Made by a program: the position numbers and the translations under genes
The notes under the pieces: generated by a model
What the model was told of the DNA's origin: nothing
What the model saw: the letters and a program-made list of their open reading frames with translations, nothing else
Database searches by the model: none
Origin: TMED13 sp042090305
GTDB lineage: Bacteria; Pseudomonadota; Alphaproteobacteria; Methylaequorales; Methylaequoraceae
Direction: 5' to 3'
Assembly (NCBI GenBank): GCA_042090305.1
Contig: JBELJQ010000035.1
Coordinates: 1 to 11,086, forward strand
DNA: 11,086 nucleotides
Part shown: in pieces, positions 6,088-11,086 of the stretch
Layout: each line of letters starts with the position of its first letter
Numbering within the stretch: position 1 is the first letter of the stretch

Positions 6088-6345
6088 TTACTTTGGACTT
6101 TTTGATTTTCTTTTAATAATTCGATTTTGAATATCTTTTAGTCTAAATTCTTCAGATTTTAATTTTTTATGAGCTGACTCAATCTGTCTTAATAAACTAT
6201 CGTTATCTTCGAAAATTTTTTTAGATTTTATGTTTTGATTTACATTAGAGTCGTGATTAGTTGACTGATTTTTTTCACTTTTAGCAGGTATGGAAATTAA
6301 ACTAATAGATAATAAAACGCATATTTTCAAACTGAAGATGAACAT
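6088..6345 (-). CDS. Small secreted basic protein, unknown function
   Basis: An 85-residue protein. Residues 1-23 form a Sec signal peptide (core FSLKICVLLSISLISIPA), cleaved probably after PAKS or PA. The mature part starts with an Asn/Ser-rich stretch and continues as a highly charged amphipathic helix (about 45-80, RQIESAHKKLKSEEFRLKD), probably a short coiled coil. There are no cysteines in the mature part. It is convergent with recQ, with only 36 bases between the stops and no clear terminator hairpin. A minus-strand promoter and weak hairpin lie upstream (6383-6467). No family is recognised. Confidence 0.5.
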   Translation of the reverse strand: MFIFSLKICVLLSISLISIPAKSEKNQSTNHDSNVNQNIKSKKIFEDNDSLLRQIESAHKKLKSEEFRLKDIQNRIIKRKSKSPK

Positions 6346-6382
6346 AAAAAGTCATGTAGATATTTAATAAAACCAAAAAAAA

Positions 6383-6467
6383 ACCTAGCTTTAACTGGGT
6401 AGATTTGTTACACGTAAATAATTTAATATAACATTCTAATTAAATTAAATTTTACCGCGTTTGTCAA
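6383..6467 (-). promoter_or_regulatory. Candidate promoter and weak hairpin upstream of the small basic protein
   Basis: On the minus strand TTGACA (6467-6462) and TTTAAT (6444-6439) are spaced by 17 bases, a good sigma-70-type match. Further down, ACCCAG-TTAAAG-CTAGGT (6400-6383) makes a 6-bp hairpin with one mismatch, followed by a run of T. This may be a leader attenuator ahead of the ATG at 6345, or a short RNA of about 60 nt. The promoter part is better supported than the hairpin. Confidence 0.35.
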
Positions 6468-6556
6468 ATTGTTTTTTACAAGTCATTGGTATTATCTATT
6501 TTTAATAAAAGTTTTATTTAAGAAGCAACTCTATTATTGTATAAAGGATTTATTAA

Positions 6557-6616
6557 ATGATGTTTAGATTCATAATACTTGGTACACTTATAACTTTAAT
6601 AGCAATGCTGATTTAA
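6557..6616 (+). CDS. Membrane micro-ORF immediately upstream of the nuclease gene
   Basis: A 19-residue frame, MMFRFIILGTLITLIAMLI, one hydrophobic helix with a single Arg near the N terminus. AAAGGA lies 8 bases before the first ATG, the best Shine-Dalgarno in this part of the window. The stop codon TAA is directly followed by the ATG of the nuclease gene (6617), which lacks a site of its own. The micro-ORF may therefore deliver ribosomes to the nuclease by reinitiation, or be a true membrane miniprotein. A TATAAA box overlaps the AAAGGA, so if transcription starts there (about 6551) the site would be lost; this is the main doubt. Confidence 0.4.
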   Translation: MMFRFIILGTLITLIAMLI

Positions 6617-7258
6617 ATGTTTATCACTTTTTTATTTTTGCTTATTCTATTTAATAATCAAGGCCAAACAAAATCTCCTGAGCAAATGATAAATGAATCT
6701 ATAGCAAATTATCCTGGAAAATGTCCTTGTCCATATTCGATAATGAGTAACGGTAAAAAGTGTGGGAAAAGAAGTGCATATTCAAAACCTGGAGGTTATG
6801 AACCATTGTGCTATATTTCAGATATTACAGATGAAGAAAATAACAGTACAAATTTTAAAAAAGAAGTAAGAATTATAGATGGAGATACTATCCATGTTAA
6901 TACAATTAAGTATAGACTTTACGGTATTGATGCACCTGAAATGAAACAATTATGCAAAATGAAGGAAAAAGATTACGATTGCGGAGTTAAATCAAAGGAA
7001 TTTTTAGTTTCTCTTATTGGCAACCAGTCGTTGAAGTGTAATCAGAAAGATATCGATAGATATAAACGCATTGTTGCTGAATGTTTTATAGGTCAAATCA
7101 ATATTAATAAGGAATTAGTGAGAAATGGTTGGGCTTTGGCTTATAGAGATTATTCTAGAGACTATGTTACTGATGAAGAGTTTGCTCAAAGAAATAATCT
7201 GGGTATGTGGAAGGGAACATTTATTCATCCAAAAAAATGGAGGAAATTAAATAGGTGA
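6617..7258 (+). CDS. Secreted thermonuclease (SNase-fold) with Cys-rich N-terminal module
   Basis: A 213-residue protein. Residues 1-18 are a Sec signal peptide. A Cys-rich module follows: CPCPY (36-40), KKCGKRSAYSKPGGYEPLCY (47-66), likely disulfide-bonded. The SNase domain (about 82-207) has DGDT (88-91), RLYGIDAPE (100-108) and DRYKR (147-151); R100, D105, E108 and R151 match the catalytic Arg, Asp, Glu and Arg of staphylococcal nuclease, so it should be an active Ca-dependent nuclease. It would act in the periplasm or outside, perhaps for nucleotide scavenging. The ATG follows directly on the micro-ORF stop. The 3' end overlaps the Ogt GTG start by 4 bases (GTGA). The Cys module upstream of SNase is, from memory, a common alphaproteobacterial arrangement. 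Confidence 0.93.
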   Translation: MFITFLFLLILFNNQGQTKSPEQMINESIANYPGKCPCPYSIMSNGKKCGKRSAYSKPGGYEPLCYISDITDEENNSTNFKKEVRIIDGDTIHVNTIKYRLYGIDAPEMKQLCKMKEKDYDCGVKSKEFLVSLIGNQSLKCNQKDIDRYKRIVAECFIGQININKELVRNGWALAYRDYSRDYVTDEEFAQRNNLGMWKGTFIHPKKWRKLNR

Positions 7259-7542
7259 AGAATATAAAGGGTACGGATTTTCAGAAAATGGTCTGGACTG
7301 AGGTAAAAAAAATTCCTAGGGGTAAAACAATTACTTACAAACAACTTGCAATAAAGATTGGTAAGCCTAAAGCCTATCGTGCTGTAGCTAATGCATGTGC
7401 TAGAAATCCATTATTGGAAATAATTCCTTGTCATAGAGTCATAAGAGGTGATGGTGCAATGGGGGGGTATAATGGAGAAAAAGGAATAGAAAGAAAGAAA
7501 AGACTTCTTGAAAGTGAAGGTGTGAAATTAAAAATCACTTGA
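7255..7542 (+). CDS. Methylated-DNA--protein-cysteine methyltransferase (Ogt/MGMT catalytic domain)
   Basis: A 95-residue suicide repair protein that moves alkyl groups from O6-alkylguanine to its own Cys. The active-site PCHRVI is at 58-63 with Cys59, so it is a true transferase and not a Trp-type ATL protein. Also seen: the recognition helix with AYRAVANACARNP (40-52, Arg42 as the base-flipping finger, Asn51 hinge) and GYNGEKGIERKKRLLESEG (71-89). Only the C-terminal catalytic domain is present; the usual RNase-H-like N-terminal domain is missing, as in many short bacterial forms. It uses a GTG start overlapping the nuclease gene by 4 bases, so it is translationally coupled to it. A run of seven G (7461-7467) lies in the coding part and would break the frame if it slipped. 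Confidence 0.93.
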   Translation: MKNIKGTDFQKMVWTEVKKIPRGKTITYKQLAIKIGKPKAYRAVANACARNPLLEIIPCHRVIRGDGAMGGYNGEKGIERKKRLLESEGVKLKIT

Positions 7543-7691
7543 TAGAGTCCTTAAATTTTTGGTCTGCTGATGAAAAAGTGTAACAAATTTTTTATCGTAT
7601 ATAATGTCAAGAATTCATAGATATTTTGCAATTAAATTCAAGAAATTAAGCTTATTTACTTAGTTTGCGATAATGTAAATACTTTACAGAG

Positions 7692-8195
7692 TTATTTAGT
7701 CAAGTTCTTAATTTCAGTCTTTATATTAGAATAGTGTTGAGTAAATTTGTTTTTTTCGTATGTCCATACTTCGACTTCAATATCTTGAGTCTCTTTTCGT
7801 GGACGTACACTTTCGGTAAACACTTCATTTTTTTTAAAGTTAAGTACTAGTCCCGTTTTAATTTTTTTGATGATAGCGTTATCATTTTTTGCAGCTGAGC
7901 GCAGATAATTTCTTAGTTGTTGTCGATGCTCTTCACCTATGCTAGACCCAACTTTAGTCTCAATAATTATAGCTTCTTTCAAATCCATACAAGGTGTAAT
8001 GAGAAAGTCGAGTTCATGAAGACCAATGGGATGATTATCGTAAAACAGCTCTAGCCCAGCCTCTCTCATAAAGTCAATTTTATTTTTTCTAAATTCCACA
8101 CCTAACGCAGTTTGGAAATGCTCTTCTTTTAAGCCTGATAGTTGTTTAAAAACTTTCTTTGATAGACTTTCGATTTTATCTAAAAACTTTTGCAT
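7692..8195 (-). CDS. GxxExxY family protein (PD-(D/E)XK nuclease-like)
   Basis: A 167-residue protein. The N-terminal helix has GLKEEHF (21-27), a form of the GxxExxY signature, followed by FQTALGVEFRKNKI (27-40). The nuclease-like core shows ELDFLI (61-66, Asp63) and AIIIETKVG (75-83, Glu79 and Lys81), the D...E-x-K metal site, then an amphipathic helix (EEHRQQLRNYLRSA) and a strand GLVLNF, the usual end of the fold. These proteins are widespread but uncharacterised and are often found in mobile or defence-related regions. The gene is divergent from the hsdM remnant at 8248, which fits a decayed defence island. It converges on ogt across a 149-base gap (7543-7691) with no clear terminator. 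Catalytic activity is inferred only. Confidence 0.8.
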   Translation of the reverse strand: MQKFLDKIESLSKKVFKQLSGLKEEHFQTALGVEFRKNKIDFMREAGLELFYDNHPIGLHELDFLITPCMDLKEAIIIETKVGSSIGEEHRQQLRNYLRSAAKNDNAIIKKIKTGLVLNFKKNEVFTESVRPRKETQDIEVEVWTYEKNKFTQHYSNIKTEIKNLTK

Positions 8196-8247
8196 GTCCT
8201 ATTTTTTAGTTATGATATCAAAATGATAGTAAAGGTAAATCATTCAA

Positions 8248-8458
8248 ATGTCATTTATAACTGTTTTTAAAAATATAGATAACTTATTGTGAAAAGAATC
8301 AGGGTGTACAACTGAGCTTGATAATATTGAACAAACCTCATGGCTTTTATTTTTAAAATATATCAATGACTATGAAATTGATCTTGAGAAAAAAAGCAAA
8401 GTTATCTGGCAATGAATATACCCCGATTCTTGAAAAAGAGTTTTTTTGGTATGGCTGA
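8248..8458 (+). pseudogene. hsdM: Decayed 5' end of type I restriction-modification methyltransferase gene hsdM
   Basis: From ATG 8248 the frame reads MSFITVFKNIDNLL-stop-KESGCTTELDNIEQTSWLLFLKYINDYE, which matches the HsdM N-terminal domain (typical form FK..DD.L.KE.GC.TELDYIEQTSWILFLKYLDDLE). The UGA at 8290 sits where family members often have Trp. After a run of seven A (8389-8395) the match continues in the next frame as KLSGNEYTPILEKEFFWYG, then UGA at 8456. Nothing similar to the methyltransferase motifs follows, and no HsdS or HsdR is seen. So at least one nonsense change, one frameshift and a large deletion are present. It is a dead remnant. The region from here to the repeat at 8551 shows nothing else. 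Confidence 0.85.
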
Positions 8459-8550
8459 GAAAAAGTTTAGTTGCGTTGACCAAATATGAAATACATTTTT
8501 AGAGTTTCAAAAATATTTCATTCCTTAAGAATAAATGTTTCAGAGTAAAT

Positions 8551-8632
8551 AAACAATCCATTAGATTTACTTAAGTCAACTCCTTTAACTTTAGAGGGTA
8601 GGGGGACAAAAAAAAATATAGTATAAATTTAA
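8551..8632 (+). repeat. Structured repeat element, copy 1
   Basis: One of three elements of about 83 bp that begin AAACAATCCATTAGATTT and end with a TATAGTATAAA-like box. Two hairpins are possible: GATTT-ACTT-AAGTC (with one U-G pair) and a compound stem TCCT...AGGGGGA enclosing ACTT-TAGA-GGGT. The TATAAA box is at 8622-8627. ATG of the next gene is at 8687. It may be a promoter/operator cassette or a mobile intergenic repeat. Confidence 0.75.
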
Positions 8633-8686
8633 TTAAATAAGCTTAATACTATTGAATTTATTTTTTTTATTAATATTTAACTACAT

Positions 8687-8896
8687 ATGAAACTTTTTTC
8701 CTTTTATTTAATTATTTGTTTTATAACTCTTTTTTCTGACACTAAAGGTAACTTTATAAATGATGTTAGAGATAAATTTGGTAATCCTGACAAGTCTTAT
8801 TCAGTAAAAATGAAATCCGTTACTAAAGATAGTAAGAATAGTGAGTCTAAAGAAAAAAAATCAAAAAAGGAAAAAAAAAAAGGTGGATACAGGTAG
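8687..8896 (+). CDS. Small secreted lysine-rich protein between two repeat copies
   Basis: A 69-residue protein. Residues 1-21 (MKLFSFYLIICFITLFSDTKG) form a signal peptide. A short NFINDVRDKFGNPDKSYSV stretch follows, then a low-complexity Lys/Ser/Glu-rich tail (about 45-65). The mature part has no cysteine and looks disordered; it might bind polyanions or be an assembly remnant of a longer gene. There is no good Shine-Dalgarno before the ATG. Repeat copy 1 lies upstream with its TATAAA box 60 bases before the ATG, and repeat copy 2 starts 17 bases after the stop. No family is recognised and coding status is only moderately sure. Confidence 0.45.
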   Translation: MKLFSFYLIICFITLFSDTKGNFINDVRDKFGNPDKSYSVKMKSVTKDSKNSESKEKKSKKEKKKGGYR

Positions 8897-8912
8897 CAAC
8901 GGGAAAATAAAA

Positions 8913-8995
8913 AAACAATCCATTAGATTTTCTTAAATCATCACCTTTAACTTTTGAGTGTAAGTTAAGGAAAAAAATATAGTATAAAATCTAAA
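8913..8995 (+). repeat. Structured repeat element, copy 2
   Basis: Begins AAACAATCCATTAGATTT as the other copies. The first hairpin is GATTT-TCTT-AAATC. The second differs in sequence but still folds: CCTT-T-AACTT pairs with AAGTTAAGG (one bulge) across TTGAGTGT. TATAAA is at 8983-8988 and the ATG of the membrane-protein gene is at 9009, giving a predicted leader of about 14 bases with no Shine-Dalgarno. Confidence 0.75.
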
Positions 8996-9008
8996 AATAA
9001 AAAAAATT

Positions 9009-9335
9009 ATGTTTAAAAACTATTTATTTAGTTTAATGGCTTCTCTTCTTATCATTCCTGCTTATGTTATTGGAGTCCTAACTGGAGCGTTTATTGTCGA
9101 AGGATTTTATAATTCATCACAAATAATTTTTGATATCTCATATGATTGGATGTGGTGGTTGACAGTTTTTTTAGGAGGTGGGCTCGGTGGCTTCTTAGGT
9201 GGAAGTGCTGCAGCCTATGTAATTAATTTTTTTTTTAAAAAATTTAATTTGTATGCTGTAATGATTTTACCAATTTTATTAACAATCTTTGTTATATATA
9301 AAGAGGTCGCTTATGCAAATGAAAATGCTTGGTGA
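9009..9335 (+). CDS. Multi-pass membrane protein, frame probably cut by a UGA
   Basis: A 108-residue hydrophobic protein with three likely membrane segments: about 5-31 (FSLMASLLIIPAYVIGVLTG), 47-75 including a glycine-rich motif GGGLGGFLGG, and 81-101 (LYAVMILPILLTIFVIY). It ends ENAW then UGA at 9333. The same frame continues for 37 more codons to TAA at 9434 and encodes another hydrophobic segment and basic tail, so the UGA looks like a recent nonsense change (TGG to TGA after another TGG) or a read-through site. Repeat copy 2 with a TATAAA box is directly upstream. The lipoprotein gene follows. I do not recognise the family; it is not a known transporter by sight. Confidence 0.55.
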   Translation: MFKNYLFSLMASLLIIPAYVIGVLTGAFIVEGFYNSSQIIFDISYDWMWWLTVFLGGGLGGFLGGSAAAYVINFFFKKFNLYAVMILPILLTIFVIYKEVAYANENAW

Positions 9336-9434
9336 ATTATTGCCTATGGAGCTTTTTTTAGAACAATAGTTTGTACTTCAGTGTTATTTTACTTATTAAG
9401 AAAGATTTCCCAAAAAAGAGGAGACGTAACATAA
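9336..9434 (+). other. In-frame continuation of the membrane protein beyond the UGA
   Basis: Directly after the UGA the same frame reads IIAYGAFFRTIVCTSVLFYL and then LRKISQKRGDVT before TAA. This is a plausible fourth membrane helix followed by a positive cytoplasmic tail, unlike random AT-rich sequence, which would normally hit a stop sooner. It supports an original protein of about 141 residues. There is no start codon or Shine-Dalgarno that would make it a separate gene. Confidence 0.5.
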
Positions 9435-9485
9435 ATTTCTTATCATGGCTTGAGTTTTATAATTTATATTCACATATAAGTGTAT

Positions 9486-10109
9486 ATGAAAAAATTCCTT
9501 CCATCTCTAGTTACGATAATCCTTATTTCGTCATGTGCATTAGAAAAAGAAAAACTTACAGAAAATATTGGTAAATATGTTCCACCAAATATTGACGATA
9601 CTAATTTTAAAAATTCCGTAATTACTAATAAAGATTTTGACGAAGCTTGGACCTCTATAACTGATTTTGTAAATAATTCTTTTTTTAAAATCGAAAACCT
9701 TGAGAAAGATTCTGGATTATTAACTTTATCATTTGGTTCAAAAGAAGCTGAAAATTTTATAGATTGTGGTGATTTTGAATATACTCTTTTTTTTACTGGT
9801 GAAGAATTCAAAGGTTCTTACATTGATTATGCTAAAAGTGGCTTACTAGCAGTACTTGAAGCAAAAATGAATATCAACATACAAAAAATTGATAATGAAT
9901 CTACAAAAATAAGTATTAATACAAACTATACGTACTCTACACAACATGCACTTGGGTATTATGACCCAAAGCTAAACCAAACTTATAGTTTTGAATCAGG
10001 AGGCTATCAAACAATAGACGTTATCAACCCTATTAAAGGAAGTATTCCAACACGAACTTGTAAATCAACCAACTTTGCAGAGAATGCAATTTTTAATCTA
10101 ATAAAGTAA
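9486..10109 (+). CDS. Outer-membrane or periplasmic lipoprotein, unknown function
   Basis: A 207-residue protein. MKKFLPSLVTIILISSCA is a lipoprotein signal peptide with the lipidated Cys at 17. DFDEAWTSITDFVNNSFFKIENLEKDSGLLTLSFGS (about 50-88) is a helix-plus-strand unit reminiscent of BamC-like and related lipoprotein domains, and a FIDCGDF motif follows (about 93-99). CK near residue 193 could pair with that Cys. The rest is beta-rich. From memory similar lipoproteins with EKDSGLLTLSF and a following DCG occur in marine Proteobacteria without assigned function. The start is ATG 9486; GTG 9480 is in frame but a TATAAT (9458-9463) fits the later start. It is followed by a convergent DUF2905 gene 10 bases away. 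Confidence 0.75.
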   Translation: MKKFLPSLVTIILISSCALEKEKLTENIGKYVPPNIDDTNFKNSVITNKDFDEAWTSITDFVNNSFFKIENLEKDSGLLTLSFGSKEAENFIDCGDFEYTLFFTGEEFKGSYIDYAKSGLLAVLEAKMNINIQKIDNESTKISINTNYTYSTQHALGYYDPKLNQTYSFESGGYQTIDVINPIKGSIPTRTCKSTNFAENAIFNLIK

Positions 10110-10119
10110 GGTTTGTTTG

Positions 10120-10323
10120 TTATTTTCTAAAAAACATTAATATCAAACTAACAACTACACTCACAACAATACAGGTAACTATTGGAAAATAAAAAGAGGA
10201 GTTTTCTTTTTTAACAACAATATCACCTGGCAATCTTCCCAATCCAATGTCCCTTAAAAAGGGATATAATAATCCTACAAGAATAAATAAAACTCCAATG
10301 ATAATAAGTGTTTTTTGAATCAT
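10120..10323 (-). CDS. DUF2905 family membrane protein
   Basis: A 67-residue protein with two membrane helices, about 4-22 (KTLIIIGVLFILVGLLYPF) and 46-65 (FPIVTCIVVSVVVSLILMF), joined by the characteristic loop DIGLGRLPGDIVVKKENSSFYFP (25-47). The GLGRLPGDI motif and the length are diagnostic for DUF2905 (PF11146), found in many bacteria and of unknown function. It ends 10 bases from the convergent lipoprotein gene. It is followed upstream, on the same strand, by the RcsF/YbjQ-like lipoprotein, with about 50 bases between them, so the two may be co-transcribed. Confidence 0.9.
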   Translation of the reverse strand: MIQKTLIIIGVLFILVGLLYPFLRDIGLGRLPGDIVVKKENSSFYFPIVTCIVVSVVVSLILMFFRK

Positions 10324-10374
10324 AAATGAATTCCTACAATTTTACGCCTTCACTTTTAAGCAGTTTTTTCTAAT

Positions 10375-10776
10375 TTATCGATACTTTATCGCTTGCCCAC
10401 TTGCGTAAACGGAATTCCAACAATTTGTCCCCCAAGTGTCAGTACCTGTTTTATCAAAGGTAACATCAATAATAGCATCTGCATTAAGTCTATATGCCTC
10501 TAGTCTTAACCTTAATAATGCATCTCCTTTTGAAGCAGGTGGGTCCCAAGTTTTGTTCTTACAAGAATAAGCTTCAACAATTGATATAATATCAAATTCT
10601 TGGTCTGGTTGCCTGCTAGATTCCAGTGTAAATATTCTAACTTTTGATGCATTTTGGAGTTCATCATTTTCTAATAATTTGAGATTCTCGACATGTACTA
10701 AAGGCCCACACCCTAACAGAAATAGAAGAGGAAAAATGAACATATATTTCATACAAAATTTTCTTAAAAATCTCAT
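10375..10776 (-). CDS. RcsF/YbjQ-like outer-membrane lipoprotein
   Basis: A 133-residue protein. LLFLLGCG gives a lipobox with the lipidated Cys at 23. The mature domain has RIFTLES (about 48-54), FDIISIVEAYSCKNKTWDPP, KGDALLRLRLEAYRLNADAIIDVTFDKTGTDTWGTNCWNS and a final SGQAIKYR. The pattern 'AxxxNADAIIDVxxxxxG...C...GxAIK' is that of the RcsF/YbjQ fold; RcsF in enterobacteria is an outer-membrane envelope-stress sensor with structural disulfides. Cys residues in YSCKN and TNCWN would be the disulfide pair here. No Rcs phosphorelay genes are present in the window, so a sensing role is not implied. ATG 10776 lies next to a TATAAT (10783-10778), so Met9 (10752) is a serious alternative start. 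Confidence 0.7.
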   Translation of the reverse strand: MRFLRKFCMKYMFIFPLLFLLGCGPLVHVENLKLLENDELQNASKVRIFTLESSRQPDQEFDIISIVEAYSCKNKTWDPPASKGDALLRLRLEAYRLNADAIIDVTFDKTGTDTWGTNCWNSVYASGQAIKYR

Positions 10777-10817
10777 TATTATAAATAGTATCTTAGATAA
10801 TAAAAAAAAAAAGAAAA

Positions 10818-10900
10818 AAACAATCCATTAGATTTACTGAAATCAACCCCTTTAACTTTTGAGGGTAGGGGGAGGGAAAAAATATGGTATAAATCTAACT
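10818..10900 (+). repeat. Structured repeat element, copy 3
   Basis: The same element as at 8551 and 8913. Hairpins: GATTT-ACTG-AAATC, and CCCCT/AGGGG enclosing ACTT-TTGA-GGGT with a TTA bulge. TATAAA is at 10888-10893. Unlike the other copies, no plus-strand gene follows it: flanking genes on both sides are on the minus strand. This weakens a pure promoter reading and favours a dispersed repeat or a small RNA start. Confidence 0.75.
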
Positions 10901-10937
10901 AAGAGTTTAAAGGGTAAGATAATATTTATAATAGGTT

Positions 10938-11084
10938 TTATTGGTTTTTGAATATTGAATTTATTCTATCATTCACAGAAATATAAATACTTTTAAAACT
11001 CTCTGGAAAGTTTAACTTAAGAACACTTGAACTCTCATCAACCTTTTTTTCAATTTCATTTAATATATCTTTATTAGAAAATAA
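10938..11084 (-). CDS. Partial CDS, 3' end of an unidentified gene
   Basis: An open frame runs into the right edge of the window and ends at TAA (10940-10938). The visible 48 residues begin LFSNKDILNEIEKKVDESSS and end VNDRINSIFKNQ, a charged, mostly helical C terminus. Other minus-strand frames here contain early stops. The start is outside the window. No family can be assigned from this piece. It would be read toward repeat copy 3 and the RcsF/YbjQ-like gene. Confidence 0.5.
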   Translation of the reverse strand, partial: LFSNKDILNEIEKKVDESSSVLKLNFPESFKSIYISVNDRINSIFKNQ

Positions 11085-11086
11085 TG

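Noticed and set aside
7543..7691. Possible small frame (ending SLNFWSADEKV) after the alkyltransferase
   Set aside because: No start codon with ribosome site and no similarity; treated as a non-coding convergent gap.
8248..9434. Reassignment of UGA to Trp in this genome
   Set aside because: Two loci suggest it, but RecQ, SRAP, the nuclease and others use TGG for Trp with no internal UGA, and the hsdM piece also has a frameshift and other stops. Local decay explains the data better.
9371..9574. Plus-strand frame overlapping the end of the membrane protein and the start of the lipoprotein
   Set aside because: Out of frame with both; its sequence is explained by the coding-like tail to 9434 and by the lipoprotein signal peptide.
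9470..9811. Minus-strand frame within the lipoprotein gene
   Set aside because: Antisense shadow of a gene with a clear lipobox; no motif of its own.
8551..10900. CRISPR array
   Set aside because: The three repeats are ~83 bp long, irregularly spaced (hundreds to almost two thousand bases) and structured; no spacers or cas genes.

Overview
The window is very AT-rich (about 30% GC by eye), with short intergenic gaps and compact genes. Nearly all confident genes end in TAA or TAG, and start regions often have poor Shine-Dalgarno sites. The PqqA-like peptides are of the long form with E-x3-Y, as in Methylobacterium and rhizobia. The secreted thermonuclease carries a Cys-rich CPCPY...PGGYEPLCY leader module that I associate with Alphaproteobacteria. 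Together these suggest a free-living, probably marine, streamlined alphaproteobacterium. The taxonomic call is inference; there is no rRNA or ribosomal marker here.

Layout. 1-660: a minus-strand cyclic-nucleotide-binding-domain protein, preceded by a strong hairpin with a U tract that could form a competing structure (candidate attenuator or small RNA). 709-1527: two overlapping zinc-ribbon miniproteins and a secreted protein. 1561-2425: two copies of a tiny pqqA gene on the minus strand, each with its own Shine-Dalgarno site and terminator, flanking an 80-residue secreted TPR-like protein. The pqqA genes are only 25 codons long and easy to miss. No pqqB/C/D/E is in the window. 2439-3882: a doubtful micro-ORF, an SRAP (YedK/HMCES-type) protein, a three-helix membrane protein and a secreted protein. 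3941-6051: a near-leaderless UPF0213 GIY-YIG/recQ operon. 6088-7542: a small secreted protein, then a micro-ORF, secreted SNase-fold nuclease and Ogt/MGMT set, with touching or overlapping ends. 7692-8458: a GxxExxY (PD-(D/E)XK-like) protein next to the decayed 5' end of a type I methyltransferase gene hsdM, a remnant of a defence locus. 8551-10900: three copies of an ~83-bp structured repeat around small envelope genes, including a membrane protein whose frame seems to be broken by one UGA, a lipoprotein, a DUF2905 protein and an RcsF/YbjQ-like lipoprotein. The right edge holds the 3' end of a minus-strand gene.

Themes. DNA repair and nucleic-acid processing recur: SRAP, GIY-YIG, RecQ, SNase and Ogt. 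There is an unusual density of small secreted or membrane proteins without recognisable family. The most interesting items are the orphan tandem pqqA unit, the repeated hairpin element ending in a TATAAA box, and the attenuator-like leader of the cyclic-nucleotide-binding protein. No complete novel multi-gene system can be proven from this window alone.
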